From the NCBI GenBank assembly GCA_017647025.1, contig JAGCLL010000121.1, forward strand, positions 1 to 51,625: 51,625 bases of DNA, written 5' to 3'. The stretch is from Alistipes sp. (GTDB lineage: Bacteria > Bacteroidota > Bacteroidia > Bacteroidales > Rikenellaceae). The notes beneath the pieces were generated by a model. That model did no database searches and was not told the DNA's origin. It saw only the letters and a program-made list of their open reading frames with translations. Shown piece by piece: positions 32,895 through 41,553 of this stretch. The first letter of the stretch is position 1. The number at the start of each line of letters is the position of its first letter. The position numbers were made by a program, and so were the translations under genes.

Positions 32895-35003
32895 TTAGTA
32901 AACAAGTTCAATGTCGTCGATGTACATCCACGAGTCGCTACTACCCGTAAAGTAGTCGCCATAACCCGAACACGATGCGGTCAAGACGAGGTAGTTTGGC
33001 ACTACGCTCTCATCCGTTCCCTCGACCTTCTCGAATGGGATATACAACTCGTGCCACTCGCTGTTGGTTTTATTCGACTCGAAATATGCCGTGTAGAGTA
33101 CGCCATTGTAGCGACCATCGGTGCAGTTTCTGATGTTCTCCATACTTGGGCTAAATGTAGTTGCATCGGCATTGGTACTATCTACACAATGAGAAGCAGT
33201 CCAATTGCACATACAGCAGAATATCTTCGATAGGTCGGGATCACCCGAAGATACGCCTAATCCATTCTTACTTATATTGTTGATCGCTCCGCAGTTATAC
33301 TTCACCCACACCTTGATACCCTTTGGCTTGGCATTGTACGAGAATGGCTGACCAAAGTATACAGTCGCACCAGGATTCGAGAGATTCATAATAGTTTTAC
33401 CAAAGTATCCAACAAAGATATTTCCTGCTGCAAATTTCGTGATACCCAACACCGAAGCGACCTCCGAGTTGAGATATGCCGAATATCTGCCTTTCGAGCC
33501 AGGGCGAACATCTTCGTTTCTTGTGGTGAGAACAATACCCGCTGCCGACGAGCCCTCATTTCCGCTATCCCAATACTTGCTACCTGCTGCGAAAGGTTCC
33601 TTGTTCGATGCCCAAGTCTCCATATCGCCATTCGGAATTTGGTTGCCATCGGTGAGTGTAAATGATTTTGGAGCGCCCACATTCTTACCACCTATGGCAA
33701 GTGCATACTCGTAGGTATGACCTGGTGCCAAACCGCCAATAGTTGCGGTGTAGGTATTTCCGTCGCCATTCGCTGTACTACGAAGCCACTCTCCGTCGCC
33801 CTCACGATAGAGAATCTCTACGCTCGAAGGTGAGCCATAAACAGTTGCCGAAACCATAGATGAACAGCCAGCCCAAGCCATTCGCTCGTTAGCCTTGTTG
33901 TATGTATTCACACCCGGAAGAGTGTATGGCAACTCCTTGCGAGCCTCGCCTCCACTTGTATCGGTTACGCACAACTCGATAATCTGTGCGCCACTATTCA
34001 ACGAGTAGAAGAAATCCTCCGAAAGTGTTACATAGAGTTCTGGTGTATTCAATCCCGTGAGGGTGATACCAGGCACACCCTCCACTGGATTGAAGACCTT
34101 ATCGCCCGAAGTGAGTGTTACTGCGCAGAAATCTGCTGGCGATTTTGCCACATACTTGCGCTCGCCACCTGCATACTCACAAGGCAACAACTCATCGAAG
34201 CCTACACCCTTCAACTCTGGGTCAGGATTAAATGCGAGATGGTCATCACGCTCCTCAACGCTCTCATCTACTACGACATCCAAACCACCAAAGAAGCCAC
34301 TCGCATCCTTTGAGAACTTGAACGAGAGTTTATAGCCCTTCTTCGGCTCGACATTCTCGATTGTGCCACTCTTATCAACTGGCTCCTGCTCGCCATCCTC
34401 ATACTCGAATGTTCCGACAAAGTGCCACGAAAGGGTATTCACGCCCTCCGGCATAATGAAGAAGCCCTTCTTGCTCTCGGTATATGTGAGTTTAACTTTA
34501 TCATCAGCCTTAACCTCCACGCTATAACCCTCGTGGAAGCCATCAACGATGGTCTGGTCGAAGATAATCTCAACAGGCACATTCTGTCTTGCTGCAACAA
34601 TATCTACGGTTGCAGTATCGCCACCCTTGATTGCAAACTCCTTCTCGCCATAGTAGTATTGCTCCGCCTCGTTGAAGGTTGCCGAAACAACCTTTCCACT
34701 CTCAACTGTGGCGGTGTAGTTGCCCTCCAATAGCCAAATGTACTCCGGTTTCTGCATATCGGCCTTCGAAGAGTCGTACTTGCGCACGAGGGTCTGCTTG
34801 CCTGCTTCATTCTTGTAGATGCAGAGAGTGTAGTCACGCTGTGGCTCGCCCTCTGCTGTGCGTGTTGCAACATTAAGTATCAACACACCCTTATCGCCTG
34901 ACGGAGTGTTGTTGCCACCATCATCGACCTTGCCGCCATTAACACACGACGCCAAAGCCAATGCGCACACACACAAACATATGTTGAATAATCTCTTCAT
35001 CAT
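32895..35003 (-). CDS. DUF4493 plus PCMD-domain surface lipoprotein
   Basis: 702 aa (an alternative start is the second ATG). Lipobox LALASC (C20). The N-terminal half (about 38-245) is a DUF4493 domain: GVLILNV, WLLEGNYTATVESG, FIMPEGVNTLSWHFVGTFEYED. An intermediate Ig-like region follows, then a C-terminal PCMD domain with QIPNGDMETW, ITKFAAGNIFVGYFG, CCMCNWTASHCV and LTASCSGYGDYFTGSSDSWMY. This links the DUF4493 proteins encoded upstream with the PCMD protein downstream, supporting a common role at the cell surface. Glycan binding or assembly of a filament-like structure is plausible but not shown by the sequence. Confidence 0.88.
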   Translation of the reverse strand: MMKRLFNICLCVCALALASCVNGGKVDDGGNNTPSGDKGVLILNVATRTAEGEPQRDYTLCIYKNEAGKQTLVRKYDSSKADMQKPEYIWLLEGNYTATVESGKVVSATFNEAEQYYYGEKEFAIKGGDTATVDIVAARQNVPVEIIFDQTIVDGFHEGYSVEVKADDKVKLTYTESKKGFFIMPEGVNTLSWHFVGTFEYEDGEQEPVDKSGTIENVEPKKGYKLSFKFSKDASGFFGGLDVVVDESVEERDDHLAFNPDPELKGVGFDELLPCEYAGGERKYVAKSPADFCAVTLTSGDKVFNPVEGVPGITLTGLNTPELYVTLSEDFFYSLNSGAQIIELCVTDTSGGEARKELPYTLPGVNTYNKANERMAWAGCSSMVSATVYGSPSSVEILYREGDGEWLRSTANGDGNTYTATIGGLAPGHTYEYALAIGGKNVGAPKSFTLTDGNQIPNGDMETWASNKEPFAAGSKYWDSGNEGSSAAGIVLTTRNEDVRPGSKGRYSAYLNSEVASVLGITKFAAGNIFVGYFGKTIMNLSNPGATVYFGQPFSYNAKPKGIKVWVKYNCGAINNISKNGLGVSSGDPDLSKIFCCMCNWTASHCVDSTNADATTFSPSMENIRNCTDGRYNGVLYTAYFESNKTNSEWHELYIPFEKVEGTDESVVPNYLVLTASCSGYGDYFTGSSDSWMYIDDIELVY

Positions 35004-35008
35004 CGCTA

Positions 35009-36349
35009 TTACAATCCGTTAGATTTGAGCATCAACGATGGTGAAACAGTGTTTCCGTCGTTGTCGGTAATTGTGAAGTGGAAGTTGTGATCGCCGGCAA
35101 AAGCACTCAATGGCACCATAAAGTCAGTGATTGAGAATAACACCTCGGTCTGGTTGATAACCTCATCACCATACTTAAAGCCCAAGAGTCCGCCCTCGCT
35201 TGCAGGCTTCAACATATTCTTCAATAGATCCACCTTATCGGCTGGCAATGTTTGTGGATTATTATAATCGTACGACTTCTCAGGATAAGAGAGGTTGATG
35301 ACATCAACAAGGCCTACATCCGCCAAAATAGGAGCCAACGCCGGTGAGTCGATATGAACAATCAACTCCTTGATACCATTTTTGGCACGAATGATAATCT
35401 CACCTGTGGTTGAAGCGTCGATAGTTACTCGTTTTGCTATATCGTAGCCAATCCACTCAACAGTGATAGGACTTTCACCTTCGTTACCACTACCTGGCTC
35501 TTTCCACTCCTCCTCTGTTACGAGGTCGGCAACATTGCAAGGAACAGTCTCGTCGATAACCCAATCACGGATAGTCGCACTCACCTCGATATTACCATCG
35601 GCAGCGTGCTCGATATAGAAGTGAATCTTGCTATGCTGACCAGCCTTAACATCACGCACCTCCTTGTTCATCTCGATGGGATTGAAGTTCGCCTCCTTGG
35701 ATGGATCGGCTGCATAAGTTCCAGAAATATGCATTGAGATGGTGTTCAACACATTAGGAGCAACAAAGAATCCTGCACGACTCTCGCTGAGCGAGAATGT
35801 CAAAGTGTTATCGCCTACGGTAACCTCGGTTCTGCTCTTCTCGCCAAGGCGCTCCAACAAATCGGGCGCATACGACACCGAAACCTTAATCTGCATCAAC
35901 GAACAAACCACCTCCGAGAGGGTTGTTGTCTGGTTACGCACAATCTTGAATGCCTTAGTTGTACCATATACAGGGCTATCCCACGCTGCACCTGGAACTT
36001 CGCCCGACTGGATTTTGAAGATGTAGTCGCCAGTCTCGAACTCAACCGCCTCGGTTGGGCGCTCTGCATACTTGAACGACATCACAACCTCACTCTTCTC
36101 GTTAATAATCGAGCAGTCGAAGTTATTTACATCTACCGAAGAGCGAGTTGCACGAACAGTTGGGTTTACACCCGCATCGGGCTGACTCTCGTCAATACGA
36201 CAATCAATCGCAAGTTCCGAAATCGAGAGAAATCCCTTGTTCGAAATGGCATTGTCGCCTTCGTTGTCAAAAGAGAGTTTCTCTTCCGCACATCCAACCG
36301 ACAAAAGTGCGGCAAAGAGTGCTACTACTATAAATTTTACAAGTTTCAT
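35009..36349 (-). CDS. DUF4493 surface lipoprotein
   Basis: 446 aa. Lipobox LLSVGC (C20). A DUF4493 domain (about 38-270) is shown by GFLSISELAIDC, the paired arrangement FETGDYIFKIQSGEVPGAAWDSPVYGTTKAF and FVAPNVLNTISMHISGTYAAD, a pattern shared with the two neighbouring lipoproteins. The C-terminal 170 residues are a different beta-rich domain (starting ITVEWIGYDIAKRV) without a recognised family. Start-to-stop gaps to both neighbours are short (5 and 28 bases), so it is in the middle of the operon. Confidence 0.83.
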   Translation of the reverse strand: MKLVKFIVVALFAALLSVGCAEEKLSFDNEGDNAISNKGFLSISELAIDCRIDESQPDAGVNPTVRATRSSVDVNNFDCSIINEKSEVVMSFKYAERPTEAVEFETGDYIFKIQSGEVPGAAWDSPVYGTTKAFKIVRNQTTTLSEVVCSLMQIKVSVSYAPDLLERLGEKSRTEVTVGDNTLTFSLSESRAGFFVAPNVLNTISMHISGTYAADPSKEANFNPIEMNKEVRDVKAGQHSKIHFYIEHAADGNIEVSATIRDWVIDETVPCNVADLVTEEEWKEPGSGNEGESPITVEWIGYDIAKRVTIDASTTGEIIIRAKNGIKELIVHIDSPALAPILADVGLVDVINLSYPEKSYDYNNPQTLPADKVDLLKNMLKPASEGGLLGFKYGDEVINQTEVLFSITDFMVPLSAFAGDHNFHFTITDNDGNTVSPSLMLKSNGL

Positions 36350-36377
36350 ATCTTTAAGTTTTTTTCTATTTCCAACA

Positions 36378-37115
36378 TTATGCGTTTTCGTTCAACTCGA
36401 ACTCCTGCTCGACAACCTCGACAATCTCACCATCGAATGTTACATTCACCTTGGCATTGCCGGCAGTCGAAAGGTCAAACACTACGGTATGACGGGTTGT
36501 AGGTTTGAGTGTTATGGTGCTTTCGAGGGTTGTAGTGCTACCAGTCTGGCGTACCGCCTCGCAAGTAACTTTCACCTCACCAGCATTCATAAAGAGCATC
36601 TCCTCTCTATTGGCCTCCCACGCTATACCCTTCACCTTGAACGAAGATTGAGGGAAGTAGCCATCGAACTGCTCGGTAGTCTCGATTGCGACAATCGAAT
36701 TTGCGAGCACCACCTCGACATTTGCCTCGGCGGTGAGTCCATACATCGGCACATCGACGCTTGTCGAGCCCTCGAAATAAGGCTTCGACCACCCCTCTGC
36801 GCCCTTCTCGCCATACGAAAGGGTTACGCTGTACGGTGCAGAGGTGAATTTTAAGCCGCCACTTACTGCCTCGTTGAACTCGGCGAGGCTCGCCCAAGCA
36901 AAGGTGTTGTCGTTGCCAACAATCTCCACTTTGAGGTCATCTGCCTTTGGTACAAGGCTCTCGCTCAATACGAGTTTATTCTCGTTAGACTCGCTCACTT
37001 CGCTACGGGTTGCTACTCTGATGTCGATTTTGCCAAACTGAACATCTCCCTCCTCCGAGGTGTGGCACGCAGTCGCTACGATGGCAAGTGCTATTGCAAA
37101 AAGTATCTTTTTCAT
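36378..37115 (-). CDS. Short DUF4493 surface lipoprotein
   Basis: 245 aa. Lipobox ATAC (C17). Consists of essentially one DUF4493 domain: DVQFGKIDIRVATRSE, LKVEIVGNDNTFAWASLAEFN, the SAPYSVTLSYG strand, MYGLTAEANVEVVLANSIVAIE, then PQSSFKVKGIAWEANREEMLF. It has no PCMD or extra C-terminal domain, so it is the minimal version of the family in this operon. It lies between the fimbrillin-like gene and the longer DUF4493 lipoprotein. The acidic tail ends EVVEQEFELNENA. Confidence 0.82.
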   Translation of the reverse strand: MKKILFAIALAIVATACHTSEEGDVQFGKIDIRVATRSEVSESNENKLVLSESLVPKADDLKVEIVGNDNTFAWASLAEFNEAVSGGLKFTSAPYSVTLSYGEKGAEGWSKPYFEGSTSVDVPMYGLTAEANVEVVLANSIVAIETTEQFDGYFPQSSFKVKGIAWEANREEMLFMNAGEVKVTCEAVRQTGSTTTLESTITLKPTTRHTVVFDLSTAGNAKVNVTFDGEIVEVVEQEFELNENA

Positions 37116-37130
37116 ATCTCTTGGTCGTTT

Positions 37131-38927
37131 TTACTGTGCGATTGAAACCTTGATGTTGTCGATGTACATAAAGTAGCAACAGTTTGCTGCAATATGGCTG
37201 GTATTTCTATCGGTACATGGCCACCAAACAATACGAGTTGAGGATGTACAATTGCCGATATTGTATGATACCGTAGGGAAAACACTACTAAACGAACTTG
37301 CACCGAATTCACTTGCATAGTTGTTTGAAGTATGAGCAATAGAACATCTTCCGTCAATATCACCCTGATTATCTCCGTCGATTTTAGAAGATTCAGACTC
37401 GGTATGTGTGCCTATCTTGAAGAAAGAGTATTTGCTTCCACTATCATCATAGGTAAATCCTTTTGGTACATAGAAACCTGTGTCGAATGTTACCTTCAAT
37501 GTAACCTTTGCACCAGATTTAAGTCCCTTCATTGCAGGGGTGTCCAAACGGCCGCAAATTCGCTCTACAACCCAAGCGCCAGACTGATAGCGGACATTGA
37601 TACGAATGGATTGTCCTGCCTCGATTTTGAATCGAGAGGCATTCCAACCATTTGTTGACATATAACCATTCAGCAAGAAACCTGGGTGCCCTCCGGTCTC
37701 ATTATCAGCCGAAGCAGAGAAATTATCGTGGTCTGCATATCCCTTTGCCTGCGAGAAATCCTCAAAAAGCAGGTATGGCACTGTGATAGCAGGAACGGTA
37801 GTTGTAGTGTATGCCGTAATGGTAGGCATTGTGAATTTCTGCTCTACAATAGCGTGTGCACTCTCAAATCGAGCCGTAAAAGTCTTGTTACCATAACTCT
37901 CATACTTACTATTTGCGATATTACCCTCATGATAAATCTCGTAACTGTTAGATGAATTTGTATTGAAGGTTGCGATGACTGCACCATTATTGTCAATGAT
38001 TGTCAACTTCTGTATGGCCTCACCCAGATTGTTGGCACCAATAGAGAATCGAATAGTGGTTTTACGATAGATTTCAGGTATAACCAACGACATCGGCGTA
38101 ATATGTCCCGCCTTTAACTCCTTTGACAATTGGAAGGTGCGCACCTCTGACAATTGTCCAAGAGGAGATATGGCGGTGAGTTTTACCTCGCCATTCATAG
38201 TGCCTGGCACAACAACTCCGTAAATAGTATCACCTACATCTGCCGCTTTATTGAGATTCAAGGTAAGAGTGTTATTACCACTACTAATCATAGGGTTTTC
38301 ATTCGGTTTAGCCACATCGACTACAACATTACCTGCTACCGCAGACGGAAATTCGAGTTGTAATTTAGATACTGATCTACCGAATTTATTCTCCGCAATG
38401 GTCATCTTCAAGAGGTGAGTCTTGTGCTGGAAGTCGAGCGCAAGGTTATTGACCTTGTCTGCCGACAAAGCATCCGCCTTAACCGGCTCCGCAACCATAA
38501 TGTCGTAGGCTCCATTAAACGAGTCGCCCTGCTGTACGGCAGGGAGAGTGTAGGTTGCTTTACGACCATTTATAGACTCTGGCTTTGGCGACACAGCGTA
38601 GTAGGTGTAGTTGCCCTCCACCAAAGAGTTGGCATTCGAGGTAAATACTGCCGACTGCAACGAGTGCCAGTAGTACATCATTTGGAACTCAATGCCATTG
38701 TAGACAAAACCACCTGTTGCATTCTCTGCCCACAAGGCGAAGGTGTCGCCCTCAACCCACGAAGTTCTGCCCTCTGCATCTACCGCTGTTCGGTTAATGC
38801 CGATGGGAAGACCAATCGAGAGTTCTGATTTTGCGATATTCACATCAGCACCACCATCGACGGCTGTCGAGCAACCACCGAATAGAACAAGTGCGAGCGC
38901 TATCGCCAAAAAGTAATTTTTCTTCAT
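37131..38927 (-). CDS. Fimbrillin-like surface lipoprotein, first gene of operon
   Basis: 598 aa. Lipobox LFGGC (C19). The N-terminal 310 residues look like a fimbrillin/Mfa-type domain: TSWVEGDTFALWAENATGG, YTYYAVSPKPESINGRKATYTLPAVQQGDSF, YDIMVAEPV and LDFQHKTHLLKMTI, sequence cues shared by Bacteroidetes pilus subunits. The C-terminal half is a jelly-roll-like region (YLLFEDFSQAKGY, then MYIDNIKVSI at the end), typical of carbohydrate-binding or PCMD-like lectin folds. It heads the operon; a TATTTTTG box is at 38950-38957. The combination suggests a surface filament or adhesin subunit with a terminal binding domain. Confidence 0.82.
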   Translation of the reverse strand: MKKNYFLAIALALVLFGGCSTAVDGGADVNIAKSELSIGLPIGINRTAVDAEGRTSWVEGDTFALWAENATGGFVYNGIEFQMMYYWHSLQSAVFTSNANSLVEGNYTYYAVSPKPESINGRKATYTLPAVQQGDSFNGAYDIMVAEPVKADALSADKVNNLALDFQHKTHLLKMTIAENKFGRSVSKLQLEFPSAVAGNVVVDVAKPNENPMISSGNNTLTLNLNKAADVGDTIYGVVVPGTMNGEVKLTAISPLGQLSEVRTFQLSKELKAGHITPMSLVIPEIYRKTTIRFSIGANNLGEAIQKLTIIDNNGAVIATFNTNSSNSYEIYHEGNIANSKYESYGNKTFTARFESAHAIVEQKFTMPTITAYTTTTVPAITVPYLLFEDFSQAKGYADHDNFSASADNETGGHPGFLLNGYMSTNGWNASRFKIEAGQSIRINVRYQSGAWVVERICGRLDTPAMKGLKSGAKVTLKVTFDTGFYVPKGFTYDDSGSKYSFFKIGTHTESESSKIDGDNQGDIDGRCSIAHTSNNYASEFGASSFSSVFPTVSYNIGNCTSSTRIVWWPCTDRNTSHIAANCCYFMYIDNIKVSIAQ

Positions 38928-38949
38928 GATACTTCAATTAAAATCGGCA

Positions 38950-38957
38950 CAAAAATA
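38950..38957 (-). promoter_or_regulatory. Probable -7 box of the surface-lipoprotein operon
   Basis: TATTTTTG on the minus strand, about 22 bases before the ATG at 38927. A clear TTTG at -33 is not seen, so control by another factor is possible. Confidence 0.4.
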
Positions 38958-39023
38958 GGTTGGTTATATTTCATATAAAAATAATTTCAACGAACTGCCA
39001 ATTTTTCCCCACGAATAGGGCAT

Positions 39024-39063
39024 AAAAACAGAGCGAAGCCGAGCAAAAATCGCTCGGCTCCGC
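39024..39063 (-). terminator. Intrinsic terminator of the MFS transporter gene
   Basis: AGCCGAGC pairs with GCTCGGCT (39037-39044, 39052-39059), extended by GCG/CGC-type pairs; on the minus strand followed by GTTTTTATG. Confidence 0.82.
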
Positions 39064-39090
39064 ACTCTACGGATATATCAGACAAGTGTC

Positions 39091-40398
39091 TTAGTCTACC
39101 TTGATATCCTTGTTTACATTCTTGCAACCTGCCAATGCGTAGTAGAGCATATATGCAAGACCTGCAACGATTACCCAGTAACTTGTGAGGTAACCACCAC
39201 CTGTCCAGTCTACAACTGCGTTCTGCAAGAATGGGAGGATACCTCCACCGCAAACCATTGCCATAAAGATACCTGCACCCTTCTCGGTGTACTTACCGAG
39301 GCCCTCAACTGCGAGGTTAAAGATACCACCCCACATTACCGAAGTACAAAGACCACAAAGAACAAGCAATGCTGCATTTACCGGAACCTCTGCCATACCG
39401 AAGCCTGCTGTACCCTTGAATACTGGGAGATTTACAACATTCTCTGGCGAGAGGAAAATTGCACCCAATACGAGAGCCAAACCAACACCCGAAACTGCCA
39501 CAAGCATATTCTTTGCCGATACCTTTGCGCCGAGAGCAGCACCAGCCAAACGACCTACGAGCATAAGCAACCAATAGGTAGCGGTAACTGTACCTGCGAT
39601 TGCCTCTGCGCCCGACTCAACATTCAAGCCACCATTCTGCAACCACTTCTGCAATACATTTGGAATACCAACCTCAACACCTACATAGATGAAGATAGCA
39701 ACTGCACCAAGTACGAAGTGGCGGAACGACATTGGACCATACTCCGACTTCTCCTCGCTCTTTGCCTCAACTGCTAGGTTCTCTGGAATTTTAGTGAAGA
39801 GGATAACCACAAATGCAGCAGCAAAAATTGCCAAAGCAAGGTACATCAATGGGAATACTTGGCTAATATGAGCCTTCGCAATCTCTGGAACAAATACACC
39901 TGTCAAGAAGATAACTGCTGTACCCATCAACGAGTTGAACGAGCCACCCACCTGAACAAGTTGGTTACCACGATTACCACCGCCACCAAGTTTGTTCAAC
40001 ATAGGGTTAACCACGATGTTGAGCATACACATCGAGAAACCACCAACAAATGCTCCGAGGAGGTAAACTGTAAAGGCTGTCATACCTGTCAATACGCCTG
40101 CGATAGTCTGAATACCTACGCCGGTGAAGCCTACCAATACCGCAGCCAAAGCGGTGAATTTGTAGCCCTTCTTCTGCAAAAGATTTCCTGCCGGAATACC
40201 CATAACAGCGTATGCAATAAAGTTGCACAATACGCCAAGTGTAGCCATCCAGTTAGGAATTGTAATCTCCTGACCTGCAAGATAATACTTCAACACCTCG
40301 CCCATTGGCGATGCCAAGTTTGTGACAAACGAAACCATACCGAAGAGCAAGATGCACACGATAATCGCCGGCACATTAGAATTTTGTTTTTGTGACAT
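39091..40398 (-). CDS. FucP/GluP-family MFS sugar transporter
   Basis: 435 aa with about 12 membrane helices. Family cues: NLASPMGEVLKYY early, AYAVMGIPAGNLLQKKGYK (the loop between helices 2 and 3), GFSMCMLNIVVNPMLNKLGGGGNRGNQLVQVGGSFNSL and a late LVLCGLCTSVMWGGIFNLAVEGLGKYTEKGAG. This pattern is that of the FucP/GluP sugar-proton symporters for fucose, glucose or galactose in Bacteroidetes; which sugar is not decidable. It stands alone, with an AT-rich repeat upstream and its own terminator. Confidence 0.9.
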   Translation of the reverse strand: MSQKQNSNVPAIIVCILLFGMVSFVTNLASPMGEVLKYYLAGQEITIPNWMATLGVLCNFIAYAVMGIPAGNLLQKKGYKFTALAAVLVGFTGVGIQTIAGVLTGMTAFTVYLLGAFVGGFSMCMLNIVVNPMLNKLGGGGNRGNQLVQVGGSFNSLMGTAVIFLTGVFVPEIAKAHISQVFPLMYLALAIFAAAFVVILFTKIPENLAVEAKSEEKSEYGPMSFRHFVLGAVAIFIYVGVEVGIPNVLQKWLQNGGLNVESGAEAIAGTVTATYWLLMLVGRLAGAALGAKVSAKNMLVAVSGVGLALVLGAIFLSPENVVNLPVFKGTAGFGMAEVPVNAALLVLCGLCTSVMWGGIFNLAVEGLGKYTEKGAGIFMAMVCGGGILPFLQNAVVDWTGGGYLTSYWVIVAGLAYMLYYALAGCKNVNKDIKVD

Positions 40399-40401
40399 AA
40401 C

Positions 40402-40441
40402 TTAAAAAGTTAAAAGTTAATAATTAAAAGTTAAAAGTTAT
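40402..40441. repeat. AT-rich AAAAGTTA word repeat
   Basis: AAAAGTTAAAAGTTA occurs twice around a central ATAATT, forming an imperfect direct/inverted run directly upstream of the MFS gene. Related AT word runs (AAAATTAAAAATT) are at about 3944-3966 and 7657-7672. Confidence 0.7.
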
Positions 40442-40466
40442 ATTTTTATAAATACAAATTTTCGTT

Positions 40467-41456
40467 TTATCTATCTCTCTCTACGACATATTCGCAGAGG
40501 GCTAACAGAGCGTTGCGGTAGTCGCTCTCCTCGCAAACAGACAATGCCGACATTGCTCGTTGCAGATAGGCCTGTACAGTCTCTCGTGCAAGTTTCACGC
40601 CTTGATGCTCCTCGACTTTGTTCTGAATATACGCCACCGACTCCTCGCTCTCGGCACAGAGTGGCAAATGGCGCATAATCTCCGCCTTCTCCTCCTCCGA
40701 AACACGCTCCAAAACCTCTATCAACGGCAGTGTTATCTTGCGCTCTCGCAGGTCATTTGCCGCAGGCTTACCCGTGTTGTTGTTTGGCTCATAATCGAGA
40801 ATATCGTCCACAATTTGGAACGCCATTCCGAGCATATTTCCAAATGTGCGCATCGCCTCAACCTTCTCGCGAGAGGCACCCACCGAGGTTGCTCCAACCG
40901 AGCCACACACCGAGAATAACGATGCTGTCTTCTTGTATATTATGTCGAGGTAATTTTCTCGTGAAGTGTCCATCTTCGAGGCGTGGTCGCTCTGGATTAA
41001 CTCACCCTCGCAGAGTGTTGACATTGCGCCAATAATGTGAGTAAGCAGGTCATACTGACCACTTTGCAAGCCGATATTCATATTGCGTGCGAGGATGTAA
41101 TCGCCTATAATCACGGCGTTGCGTGACTGCCAGCGAGCATTCACCGAGGCACGACCTCGACGGAGGTTCGATTCGTCAATTACATCGTCGTGAATAAGCG
41201 AAGCGACATGAATCATCTCGACCAACATTGCTGCCAGCATCGTGCGCTTACCGAAGTTACCCGTAGCCGAAGTTGCGCCCGCAGCGAGCATCACCACCAC
41301 AGGTCGTAAGCCCTTGCCTCGTGACGAGAGGACATATTCGAGCATATCACCAATGAGTGTTCCCTCTGTCTCGCTAAAATTCTTGCGAACAAAGGCGTTA
41401 AACTCCTCGATTTTATCACCCAAAGGGCGACGAATTTGGTCCAATGTTGTAGCCAT
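40467..41456 (-). CDS. Polyprenyl (trans-isoprenyl) diphosphate synthase
   Basis: 329 aa from the ATG at 41456; an in-frame TTG at 41477 overlaps a TACCTTTG promoter box. Both aspartate-rich motifs are present: DDVID in LIHDDVIDESNLRRG (90-94) and DDILD (217-221), with GGK/RGKGLRP-type substrate residues near 47-52 and KTASLFSVC. The family makes linear polyprenyl diphosphates (here probably octaprenyl or longer, for menaquinone) from IPP and an allylic primer. It is divergently placed to the yfhO-like gene. A cytoplasmic enzyme. Confidence 0.93.
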   Translation of the reverse strand: MATTLDQIRRPLGDKIEEFNAFVRKNFSETEGTLIGDMLEYVLSSRGKGLRPVVVMLAAGATSATGNFGKRTMLAAMLVEMIHVASLIHDDVIDESNLRRGRASVNARWQSRNAVIIGDYILARNMNIGLQSGQYDLLTHIIGAMSTLCEGELIQSDHASKMDTSRENYLDIIYKKTASLFSVCGSVGATSVGASREKVEAMRTFGNMLGMAFQIVDDILDYEPNNNTGKPAANDLRERKITLPLIEVLERVSEEEKAEIMRHLPLCAESEESVAYIQNKVEEHQGVKLARETVQAYLQRAMSALSVCEESDYRNALLALCEYVVERDR

Positions 41457-41474
41457 AATAGTCCTATATCCGAA

Positions 41475-41482
41475 CAAAGGTA
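41475..41482 (-). promoter_or_regulatory. Probable -7 box of the polyprenyl synthase gene
   Basis: TACCTTTG on the minus strand, 19 bases before the ATG at 41456; a clear TTTG at -33 is lacking. Confidence 0.45.
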
Positions 41483-41498
41483 GTGATTTTTCGGGAGA

Positions 41499-41532
41499 TT
41501 TGCCCTAAAAAGGGAATTTTTTTCTAACTTTG
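41499..41532 (+). promoter_or_regulatory. Promoter of the yfhO-like gene
   Basis: TTTG (41499-41502), 22 bases, TAACTTTG (41525-41532). It covers the in-frame TTG at 41530 and so points to the ATG at 41554 as start. Confidence 0.55.
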
Positions 41533-41553
41533 AGCGTTATTTATGCGCAAAGT

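Noticed and set aside
29398..38927. Polysaccharide utilisation locus
   Set aside because: No SusC/SusD pair, TonB-dependent receptor or hydrolase is present; the genes are lipoproteins and small barrels.
41530..41553. TTG start for the yfhO-like gene
   Set aside because: It lies within the TAACTTTG promoter box, so would not be in the transcript; ATG at 41554 is preferred.
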